A stretch of DNA of 64,000 bases, taken from the NCBI RefSeq assembly GCF_009763245.1, contig NZ_WKJZ01000001.1:558001-622000 (forward strand), written 5' to 3'. Shown in pieces: positions 46,888-55,200 of the stretch. The notes under the pieces were generated by a model. It saw nothing but the letters and a program-made list of their open reading frames with translations, made no database searches and was not told the origin of the DNA. Source of the stretch: Pseudomonas xionganensis (lineage in GTDB: Bacteria; Pseudomonadota; Gammaproteobacteria; Pseudomonadales; Pseudomonadaceae). Made by a program: the position numbers and the translations under genes. Numbering within the stretch: the first letter of the stretch is position 1; every line of letters begins with the position of its first letter.

Positions 46888-48809
46888 AGAGTGCTGCTCT
46901 CCTGGCGAGAGGTGCTGACAGGGAGTTCGAACCAGAAGGTCGTACCGTTGCCCGCTGCGGTATCAAAGCCGATATCACCCTGCATACGTTCCACCAATTC
47001 CTTGCTGATGGCCAGGCCCAATCCGGTGCCGCCCTTTTGCCGGCGGTCACTGCCGTCGGCCTGGGCGAATTTGCTGAAAATACGCGGCCGGAACTCTTCA
47101 CAGATACCCGGGCCACGATCGCGCACGGCGATCCGCACTCGGTCGCCCAGATCCTCTGCGCTGACCGTGACCTGGCTACCAGGTGGAGAAAACTTGGCCG
47201 CGTTGGACAAAAGATTGGCCATGACCTGGCTCAGGCGTTGGGCGTCGACCCGCACCGAAAGCGGAGCGGCAGGTTCTTGTAGTTGCAGCGTTACCTGATG
47301 CTGGCTGGCGTAGGGTTGGTTGTGGGCCACGGCATCCTGCAGCAGGGGCCACAAGGGTTGTTCGCGCAGCTCGAAGCGCATTTGGCCGGCCAGCAGCTTT
47401 TCCATGTCCAGCAGGTCGCTGATCAGCGCCTGCAGGCGCTGGCTGTTGGCCTGGGCGATCTGCAGCAATTCGGCCATGGCCGGCGGTACTTCACCCAGTG
47501 CGCCGCCGTTGATCAGGCCGAGGGCTCCGGCAATGGCGGTCAAGGGCGTGCGCAGTTCATGGCTGACGCTGGCGGTGAATTCATTTTGCAGGCGTTGCAG
47601 GCGTTGGCGCTCGCGGATGTCCTGGATATGCAGGATGCGCGCCTGATCAGTATCCGCCACCGGACCGAGGATGGCCGCACTGCATTCCACGGCGATGCGT
47701 TGCTGGTGCGCATCCAGCAGGTGCTGAGTCCAGCTGCGGTTGGGGCCTGGGCGAATGGCGGCCAGGTGTTGCAGCAAATCGGCCCGCTCCTCGGGCACGC
47801 AGAAATGCTCAAGGGGCTGGCGCACCAGTTGCGTGGCATGTAGCTGCAGGAGGCGGCAGAACGCCTGGTTGACCACCAGCAGGCAGCCGCGATTATCCAC
47901 CAGTGCCATGCTCTGGGGCGCCCGCTCGAATGCCTGGAGAAAGTCGCGCTGACTCTGGTTCAGGGCCAGCAACAGACTGGCCCGACGCTGCTGGCTGTGC
48001 AGGGCCAGGCCGATCAGCAGGCTGACGGTCAGGGCCAGGCCCCAGCCGAGCAGGCGTAACCCGAGGGGTAGGGGCTGCAGCGGTTCCAGGGCGCGCGCCT
48101 GCAGCTGCCAACTGGCGCCGGCTACCGGCACCACCAGGTTTATGGCTTCAGCCTCTGCGCTCTGTTGTGGTAATGCGCCATCCAGGGGCAGCAGGCTGAT
48201 GCTCAGCCCCCGTTGCCGGGCTACCGCTTCGACTTCTGCGTACAGCCTGTCGAAGTCGATCACTGTGCTGATCAAGCCCCAGTAGCTCTGATCGGGGAGA
48301 AATACCGGCACCCGGTAGATCAGACCCTGGCCACCCTGAACCAGTAGCAAGGGGCCATCCAGCATTGGCTTGGCACTGGCGATGATGCGCTCGATGACTG
48401 GCCATTGTTTGGGGGTATCCGGGTAATACAGGCCCAGAGCCGCCTCGTTGCCGGCCAGGGGGTAGATAAAGGTCAGGCGATTGCCCGGTGCCAGGCCGAT
48501 ATTGCGGATATGCCGGCCCTGCTGAAACAGCCCTTTTAGCCAGGGCTCAAGCTCGGCCGGGTCGATCCGTCCGGCCTTGGCCGGGATATAGGTGGCCAGG
48601 CCGGTGGCCAGGTGTAGGGTGGCATTGAGTTCGCCGAGCAGTACGGCGCGCACCTCGTTGGCATGTGCCAGCAGACGCTGCTGCTCGGCCTGCTGCTGAC
48701 GCAGGCCATATTGCTGCAGCAGCAGCTCGACAGCTAACCCAAGAATCAGTAGCAGGCCCAGGCTGGTTCCCCAGTTCAGGTACTGGCGAGGAGCATTGTG
48801 GATGCTCAT
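46884..48809 (-). CDS. CHASE-PAS histidine kinase, membrane bound
   Basis: A 641-residue kinase. TM1 (about 14-32), periplasmic CHASE-like domain (about 45-245), TM2 (about 255-277), PAS (about 290-405, FERAPQSMALVDNRG), HisKA ([15 protein letters not shown], about 418-480), HATPase (about 525-630, [18 protein letters not shown]). No receiver. Coupled by four-base overlap to both neighbours. Confidence 0.92.
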   Translation of the reverse strand: MSIHNAPRQYLNWGTSLGLLLILGLAVELLLQQYGLRQQQAEQQRLLAHANEVRAVLLGELNATLHLATGLATYIPAKAGRIDPAELEPWLKGLFQQGRHIRNIGLAPGNRLTFIYPLAGNEAALGLYYPDTPKQWPVIERIIASAKPMLDGPLLLVQGGQGLIYRVPVFLPDQSYWGLISTVIDFDRLYAEVEAVARQRGLSISLLPLDGALPQQSAEAEAINLVVPVAGASWQLQARALEPLQPLPLGLRLLGWGLALTVSLLIGLALHSQQRRASLLLALNQSQRDFLQAFERAPQSMALVDNRGCLLVVNQAFCRLLQLHATQLVRQPLEHFCVPEERADLLQHLAAIRPGPNRSWTQHLLDAHQQRIAVECSAAILGPVADTDQARILHIQDIRERQRLQRLQNEFTASVSHELRTPLTAIAGALGLINGGALGEVPPAMAELLQIAQANSQRLQALISDLLDMEKLLAGQMRFELREQPLWPLLQDAVAHNQPYASQHQVTLQLQEPAAPLSVRVDAQRLSQVMANLLSNAAKFSPPGSQVTVSAEDLGDRVRIAVRDRGPGICEEFRPRIFSKFAQADGSDRRQKGGTGLGLAISKELVERMQGDIGFDTAAGNGTTFWFELPVSTSRQESSTL

Positions 48810-51800
48810 GGAGCCTCCTCCAACGGCAGCTCGAACCAGAAGGTACTGCCCTGGCCCTCGACCGAATCGAAGCCGATTTGTCCGCCCATGCGTTCGATCA
48901 GCTCCTTGCTGATGGCCAGGCCCAGGCCGGTGCCGCCCTTGCTGCGGCTGTCGCTGGAGTCAGCCTGGGAGAACTTGCTGAAGATGCGCGGTTTGAATTC
49001 GTCGGGGATGCCGGAACCATGATCCTCTACGCTGACCCGTACTCGACCGCCCTGCTGGACGACATCGACGGTCACTGCACTACCAGGTGGGGAAAATTTG
49101 GCGGCATTGGACAGCAGGTTGGCCATGACCTGAGCCAGACGCTGGCTGTCTACCCGAACCAGCAGGTCAACGGGTACGGGCTGCAGATGCAGGTGTACCT
49201 GATGCTGATCGGCATAGGGCTGGTTCTGCGTGATCGCGTTCTTGAGCATGGGCTGCAGCGCGTGCGGCTGCAGGTCAAGGGTCATCTTGCCGGCCACCAG
49301 CTTGTCCATATCCAGCAGGTCGTTGATCAGCTCGCTGAGGCGCTGGCTGTTGCCCTGGGCGATCTGCAGCATGGCCTGCATGCTGGCGGGCACCTCACCC
49401 AGGGCACCACCGTTGATCAGCCCCAGGGCGCCGGCTATAGCGGTCAGCGGTGTGCGCAGCTCGTGGCTAACGGTGGAGACAAACTCGTTTTTCATCTGTT
49501 CGATGCGCTTGCGCTCGCTGATATCGCGAATCACCGCGATAAAGCGGCGCTGGCCCTGGTGGGTGATCTGCGAGACGGCCAGCTCCATAGGGAAAATCTC
49601 ACCATCGCCGCGCCGCCCCTCGACTTCACGCTCCTGACCGATGACATGCTTTTCACCGGTAGCCAGGTAATGGGCCAGGTACTGGTCATGCTGGCTGTAA
49701 TACGGCTCGGGCATCAGCAGGCGCACATTGCGCCCCCGTACTTCGTCCAGTGCATAGCCGAAGATGTCTTCGGCGGCGGCATTGAAGGTTTCGATCAGCC
49801 CCTGCTCGTCAATGGTGATGATGGCGTCGATAACGTTATCAAGCAGGGTGCGCAGATACTCCTCACGTTCGCGGATGGCTCGCTCGGCTTCGACCCGTTC
49901 GCTGAAGTCCTGAATCTGCGAGACAAAGTGCAGCGGCTGGCCTTGCGCATCACGCACCAGGGACACGCTGAGCAGAATCCAGAGCGTGCGGCCCTGGCTG
50001 TCGAAATAGCGTTTCTCCATCTGGTAGTTGTTGATCTGGCCTGCCACGAGCTTGTCAATCAGGTTCAGATCCGCAGCCAGATCATCGGGGTGGGTGATGT
50101 GCTGGAAGTCCAGTTGCAACAGCTCGGCGCGGCTGTAGCCGAGCATGCGGCACAGGGCATCGTTGACCTCCAGCCAGCGGCCATCCAGCCCTACCATGGC
50201 CATGCCCTGGGGCGCGGTATTGAAGGCGTTGCTAAAGCGCTGCTGACTGACCAGCAGGGCGTCCTCGGCGGCCTTGCGATCGCTGATGTCCCAGATAAAA
50301 CCGGATATCCACAGTAACTGGCCATCGGTATCGTACTCGCCGCGGCCTTTTTCCCGAACCCAGACCGAATGTCCATCGGCGTGTCTCAGTCGATAGGTGA
50401 GCTCGAAGTTTTCCCGCCGCTCAATGGCTGCCAGGGCCTGGTAGGTGATGGGCAGGTCTTCCGGCTCAATGATGCTGGAGAAGGTGCGTACGCGGTTGTC
50501 GATAAAGTCCGAGGCCGGGTAGCCGGCGAGCTGTGCGACGGCATCGCTCATATAACGCATGGTCCAGTCCGTGTCGCTGTCGCAGCGATAGACCACACCA
50601 GGCAGGCTCGACACCAGGTTGCGAAAGCGTCGCTCGCTTTTCTGCAGGGCGCGGGTGGCCTGTTGCAGCTCGGTGATGTCGCTGGCAATGCCGAGAAAGC
50701 CGCTGATCTGCCCGGCTTCGTCGAACATGGCGCTGACGGTGAGGTTGACCCGGCGTTGGCTGCCGTCCTTGCACACATAGGTCCATTGACGGGTTTCCGG
50801 CTCGCCGCTGCGCGCACGATGCACGAATACTTCGAAGCCGCTGATTGATCGGCCCTGTTCTGCACTAAGCATGTGCCCGCGCTGTTGCACCTCCTCGTGC
50901 AGGTGGATCAGCGCGGGCGAGTGTATGCCAATCATCTCCTCGGCGCGGTAGCCGAGCAGGCGTTCGGCACCACTGTTGAACAGAGTGATGAGTCCGTTCG
51001 GGTCCGTGGCAATGATGCTCACCCCGGTGGCCGAGTCCAGCACCGCCTGGAGGAAGGCGCGGGCTTCGCGTACCGCCTCCTGCTGCTGACGCACCTCGGT
51101 GATATCGGCGTGGGTGCCATACATCATCAGCGGCTGGCCATCGTCAGTCCAGCTCACTACCCGGCCGCGATCATGAACCCAGACCCAGTGCCCAGCCTTG
51201 TGGCGCATACGGCATTGGTAGTCGTAGTAAGGGGCTTCGCCACGAAAATGGGCGTTCAGCAGGGCACCGGACTGGGTCAGATCGTCCGGGTGAGCATGGT
51301 TCAGCCAGGTGTTGATATCAACGGGGGCCAGTTCGTCCAGACTGTAGCCGATAATGTCGGCCCAGCGCTCGTTGAATACCGTGGCGCCGGTTTGCACGTT
51401 CCATTCCCAGGTGCCGATATGGGTGCCTTCGATAATGCTTTCCAGGCGCTGGCGCTGGGCGTCCAGCTGGGCTTGCGCCAGGGCCTGCTCGGTCACGTCC
51501 TGCACGGTACCGATCAGGCGTACGTAGTGGCCCCGTTCATCCGGATGCAGGTGGGCCAGCTCCTGTACCCAGCGCACTTCCCCGTCCGGGCGAATGATGC
51601 GATGCCGGACGTCGTGGATGCCGCCCGCCAGCACGCGGGCCTCACTGGCTTCAACCAGGGCTTTGTCCTCCGGGTGCACGCAGCGTTTGAAGTTGTCGAT
51701 ACTGGGTTGGTAGTGGCTCGGGTCAAAGCCGAAGATGTCGTAGATGGTGTCAGACCAGTACAGGCTGCCGTCGTCCAGGTTGGCTTCCCAATGCCCCAGA

Positions 51801-54016
51801 CGGGCGATGCGCTGGGATTCGTCGAGGCGCTGCAGCAATTGTTGCCGGGCGGTTTCCTGCTGCTGACGCTCCAGGGTGGCGCCTACCCAGCGAGCGAACA
51901 GGCGCAGAAATTCATGCTCGCTGTCATCGAAGACGCTTGGTCGGGGCTCGGGGTTGCAGAACGCCAGTGTGCCGAAGCGCTGACCGGCAACCCGGATGCC
52001 AATACCGATGTAGCTCTCCAGGTGAAACAGCGAATAGCAGGGGTGACGGGCATGGGCGCTCTGGCCCATCTGTTCGATGGCCAGGACATCCTTGCTGGCC
52101 AGGGCCAGGCTGCAGTAGGTATCGCCCAGGGGGAAGCATTGACCATCTTCCAGGCCGCCGGGGGGCGATACCTGAACCAGCACGCGGTAATCGTTGCCTT
52201 CGATATGGCTGATCAGCCCCACTGGCATGCCATAGAAATCGGCGCCCAGTTGCAGGGCGGCGCGCAACTGCTGCTGACTGTCCAGGTGTGACAGGGCGGC
52301 GATTTCGTTCAGGGCGCGTAGCGCCTTCTGCTGGCGTTCCAGGCGTTGCTGGGTCTGCTGGCGCTGGATGTCACGGCGCAGGGCTTCAATCAACTGGCCG
52401 AGGGTATTGAGCAGAGGCTGCAGTTGTGACGGGAAGTCCTCGGTGTAGCCTTCCGGACGATTGGCCAGGCCGAGCATGCCGACCAGCTGGTTGCCCGCAA
52501 ACAGTGGCAAGCCGGCAAAGGCTTCCAGCGGTGGATGCCCGGGTGGCAGGCCGCCCCGTCGTGGATCACTGGCCGGGGCGTTGCTGATCAGTGGTTTGGC
52601 GTCACGAATGACTCGGCCAAACAGGCTGTCGAGATTGCGAAACTCCAGACCCAGCGGCGCGCGCTCGGCGAAGAAATCGGCGCTGGCCTGATCCCAGGCG
52701 ATATTGCTGATGGCATAGGTGCGCAGGTAGCGCTGTTGCTGCGGATCGAGCAGCACCTCGCCGATAAAGCCGAACTGGCTGCCGGTCAGATCCAGGATGC
52801 GGGTCAGCAGGGCGTCGAAGCTTTCGCGCTGGTTGTCGGTCTGGATATAGGCGGCCTGGGCATCGGCGATCAGCGCCAGCAATTGACGCGCCTGTTCGCT
52901 TTCCTGATGGCGCTCCTGCAGCTTGGCCTGGTGCCTGAGCATCAGTTGCCGGGTGCTGGTGCGGGTGGCCCAGAGCATCAGCAACAGCAGGGTCAAAGCC
53001 CCGAGCCAGGCCAGCGCCCACTTACCCATCAGCTGGCGCCTTTCGTCCAGGTGGCGCTGGTGCAGGGGGCTGATGTCATGCCAGAGCAGGGCAATGGCCT
53101 GGGCGTCTTCCGTGCTGGTAGGGCTCACCCCGAGGCTGGGCAGCACGATCTGATTGAGCAGGTAGTGGCGGCCCTGATCTTCCAGCAGGCGAATGCTGTC
53201 GCCGGCGTTGGGAGCGGGCAGCAGGCCGGCGGCCTGCCAGCGTTCGGCCTGGGGCCGTGAGGCCTTGGCCAGGCGCCAGGCATCCGGGGACCGCTCCAGG
53301 CCACGTAAAGACTCACCACTGCGTGCCGGCTCCAGGGCCTTTTGGGCCAGGCGCAGGGCGATGCCGGCGTTCAGCTCGCGGTCCAGTTGGGGCAGGTTAT
53401 CAAAAAGCTCGACCACCACCTCCAGCGCGCCAATGGTGCGCTTGCCCTGCAGGCTGTCGATCTGCAATGGGCTGATGGCGCGTACCCCGGAGCTGCGTGA
53501 GCCCAGGCTGAGGCCGCTGCGCGCCTGGCCATCGGCGAGCACGGCGCGCAGCATGGGGCGCTGGCTCAGCTGCAGGTCGCCAAAGGCATTGGGGTTGTGC
53601 ACCCGCAGCAGCACCTGACCCTGGGCGCCCAGATGCACATAAAGGCGGAAGGGGTGGTTGTCCTGCAGGATGCGCCAGCGTGGCAGCAAACGGGTGTAGA
53701 GCTGATTGCGGATCTGCTGCAGGGTCGGGTGATCGGCGGCCAGCCCTTGCTGTTGCAGTTCATGGGCCTGGCGCACCAGTTCCACCAGCCAGGCATCGGC
53801 GGCCAGGGTTTCGGCCAGCAGCAGGGCCTCGGCATCCTGGCGCTGCTGGGTGCTGAGCAGGGCCATGCGTTGCAGTTCGCTCTGGCTGGCCAGTTGCAGC
53901 TGCCAGAGGCTTTCCCGCTCGTCCAGGGCACGCCAGGCCAGGCCGACAAACAACAGGGTCAGGCCGAGGCTGCCGAACAGGACGATGGCGCGGATGGTGG
54001 CGTTTGTCTGACCCAT
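48806..54016 (-). CDS. Giant multi-sensor histidine kinase (2 GAF, 6 PAS)
   Basis: A 1736-residue kinase. TM1 (about 10-29), periplasmic region of about 300 residues (Cache-like by position), TM2 (about 332-352), GAF1 (about 395-555), GAF2 (about 580-735), then PAS1 (about 745-860), PAS2 (870-990), PAS3 (1000-1130), PAS4 (1145-1260), PAS5 (1275-1390), PAS6 (1400-1515), HisKA (about 1525-1590, [15 protein letters not shown]) and HATPase (about 1635-1730). No receiver. The kinase core is close to those of the three kinases downstream. It is 22 bp after the REC-HDOD gene. Confidence 0.93.
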   Translation of the reverse strand: MGQTNATIRAIVLFGSLGLTLLFVGLAWRALDERESLWQLQLASQSELQRMALLSTQQRQDAEALLLAETLAADAWLVELVRQAHELQQQGLAADHPTLQQIRNQLYTRLLPRWRILQDNHPFRLYVHLGAQGQVLLRVHNPNAFGDLQLSQRPMLRAVLADGQARSGLSLGSRSSGVRAISPLQIDSLQGKRTIGALEVVVELFDNLPQLDRELNAGIALRLAQKALEPARSGESLRGLERSPDAWRLAKASRPQAERWQAAGLLPAPNAGDSIRLLEDQGRHYLLNQIVLPSLGVSPTSTEDAQAIALLWHDISPLHQRHLDERRQLMGKWALAWLGALTLLLLMLWATRTSTRQLMLRHQAKLQERHQESEQARQLLALIADAQAAYIQTDNQRESFDALLTRILDLTGSQFGFIGEVLLDPQQQRYLRTYAISNIAWDQASADFFAERAPLGLEFRNLDSLFGRVIRDAKPLISNAPASDPRRGGLPPGHPPLEAFAGLPLFAGNQLVGMLGLANRPEGYTEDFPSQLQPLLNTLGQLIEALRRDIQRQQTQQRLERQQKALRALNEIAALSHLDSQQQLRAALQLGADFYGMPVGLISHIEGNDYRVLVQVSPPGGLEDGQCFPLGDTYCSLALASKDVLAIEQMGQSAHARHPCYSLFHLESYIGIGIRVAGQRFGTLAFCNPEPRPSVFDDSEHEFLRLFARWVGATLERQQQETARQQLLQRLDESQRIARLGHWEANLDDGSLYWSDTIYDIFGFDPSHYQPSIDNFKRCVHPEDKALVEASEARVLAGGIHDVRHRIIRPDGEVRWVQELAHLHPDERGHYVRLIGTVQDVTEQALAQAQLDAQRQRLESIIEGTHIGTWEWNVQTGATVFNERWADIIGYSLDELAPVDINTWLNHAHPDDLTQSGALLNAHFRGEAPYYDYQCRMRHKAGHWVWVHDRGRVVSWTDDGQPLMMYGTHADITEVRQQQEAVREARAFLQAVLDSATGVSIIATDPNGLITLFNSGAERLLGYRAEEMIGIHSPALIHLHEEVQQRGHMLSAEQGRSISGFEVFVHRARSGEPETRQWTYVCKDGSQRRVNLTVSAMFDEAGQISGFLGIASDITELQQATRALQKSERRFRNLVSSLPGVVYRCDSDTDWTMRYMSDAVAQLAGYPASDFIDNRVRTFSSIIEPEDLPITYQALAAIERRENFELTYRLRHADGHSVWVREKGRGEYDTDGQLLWISGFIWDISDRKAAEDALLVSQQRFSNAFNTAPQGMAMVGLDGRWLEVNDALCRMLGYSRAELLQLDFQHITHPDDLAADLNLIDKLVAGQINNYQMEKRYFDSQGRTLWILLSVSLVRDAQGQPLHFVSQIQDFSERVEAERAIREREEYLRTLLDNVIDAIITIDEQGLIETFNAAAEDIFGYALDEVRGRNVRLLMPEPYYSQHDQYLAHYLATGEKHVIGQEREVEGRRGDGEIFPMELAVSQITHQGQRRFIAVIRDISERKRIEQMKNEFVSTVSHELRTPLTAIAGALGLINGGALGEVPASMQAMLQIAQGNSQRLSELINDLLDMDKLVAGKMTLDLQPHALQPMLKNAITQNQPYADQHQVHLHLQPVPVDLLVRVDSQRLAQVMANLLSNAAKFSPPGSAVTVDVVQQGGRVRVSVEDHGSGIPDEFKPRIFSKFSQADSSDSRSKGGTGLGLAISKELIERMGGQIGFDSVEGQGSTFWFELPLEEAP

Positions 54017-54038
54017 GCGGGGCTCTTGTTATGGATGG

Positions 54039-55166
54039 TTAACTCAACCCGGCCAGGCGCCGCAGGCGCGCCAGTTTGGCGCCATCCTGTTGCGGGCTCA
54101 GCTCGCTGGCGGCCAGGTGCATGACAATGGCTTCGCGTTTGGTGTTGATGGTCGGTAGAGCATAGCAAGCGCCGATCAGCTCACGCAGCGAGTTGGGCAG
54201 GCGCCAGTGCATCTTAAGGCGAACAGCCAGTTCACTGCTGCTGCCGCGCAGGCTCTTGTCGAGCGCTTCCAGATCCAGTTCCTGACCGCTGTTGCGCCAC
54301 AGCTGGGCCTGCTGCAGCACGCACAGCTCACCCATGCGATGCAGCAGGGCGGCGCTGTGCAGCGGTGCCGGATCGAGGCGGCACTGCTGGGCCAGTTCCG
54401 CCAGGCGGCGGCACAGGGCCTGGATCTGCTCGTATTGCGCCTGGGCCTGGAGGCTGAGCTCAGCGTCTTCCAGCTCGGCGACAGGGTTCAGGCTCAGGCC
54501 CAGGGCGATATTCAGGCTGGTGGCCGCGCCCAGGGTCTGCAGGGCCTGGGGCAGACTCAGGCAGAGGGCGCCGCCACTGCTGTACTGGGCGCTATTGGCC
54601 GCCGCCAGCAGGCGTGCGGTGATGGCCGGCTCGTCACGCCCAAGGCCGAGCAGCTGGCGCAGGTCGGCGGGTTGCTGGCCGAGGGCCTTGAGTTTGGCCA
54701 GGGTGCCGGGTTGCAGGGGTATATCCAGCTCATCGTTGGCCCGGCTGGCGAGAAACTCGGCAAAGCTGCTGCTGGGAGCGTGCTCTGCTGGCGCATCGAG
54801 GTCCACCGAGGGCAGGAGCCGATCCAGGCAGTCGAGTACCTTGGGCATCTGGAAGGGTTTGCTGATAAAGGCGCTGATATGCAGCGGGCGTACTTCCAGC
54901 ACGCTGTTGCGGTCGGCGCGGCCGGTGATCATGACCAGAGGGATCTGGCTGTCCTGCTTGCGGATCTGCTCCAGCAGCTGGGTGCCGGGGCCATCGGGCA
55001 GGTTCCAGTCGCAGATCACCAGATCGACCGGCGCGCGCTGCCATTCGCTGAGGGCCTCATCCACGCGGCCGGCGCAGCTGATGCGCGCGGTGGGGCGCAG
55101 GCTGTGGACGATCTGTTTGAGCAGGTCGGCAATCCAGGCATCGTCTTCGAGAATCAGTACGCGCAT
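54039..55166 (-). CDS. REC-HDOD response regulator
   Basis: A 375-residue regulator. REC (about 1-125): EDD at 7-9, phospho-Asp D53 in VICDWNLPDG, Lys in FISKPFQ. HDOD (about 150-340): begins DIPLQPGTLAKL and contains AITARLLAAANSAQY and SAALLHRMGEL. HDOD domains resemble HD phosphohydrolases but lack the metal ligands and work as protein interaction modules. ATG 55166 is preferred to 55178 because a weak GGA site lies upstream. It is 34 bp after the GGDEF-EAL gene. Confidence 0.9.
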   Translation of the reverse strand: MRVLILEDDAWIADLLKQIVHSLRPTARISCAGRVDEALSEWQRAPVDLVICDWNLPDGPGTQLLEQIRKQDSQIPLVMITGRADRNSVLEVRPLHISAFISKPFQMPKVLDCLDRLLPSVDLDAPAEHAPSSSFAEFLASRANDELDIPLQPGTLAKLKALGQQPADLRQLLGLGRDEPAITARLLAAANSAQYSSGGALCLSLPQALQTLGAATSLNIALGLSLNPVAELEDAELSLQAQAQYEQIQALCRRLAELAQQCRLDPAPLHSAALLHRMGELCVLQQAQLWRNSGQELDLEALDKSLRGSSSELAVRLKMHWRLPNSLRELIGACYALPTINTKREAIVMHLAASELSPQQDGAKLARLRRLAGLS

Positions 55167-55200
55167 AAGCCATTCCAATAGCGGGGAAGATCGAGCGTGT

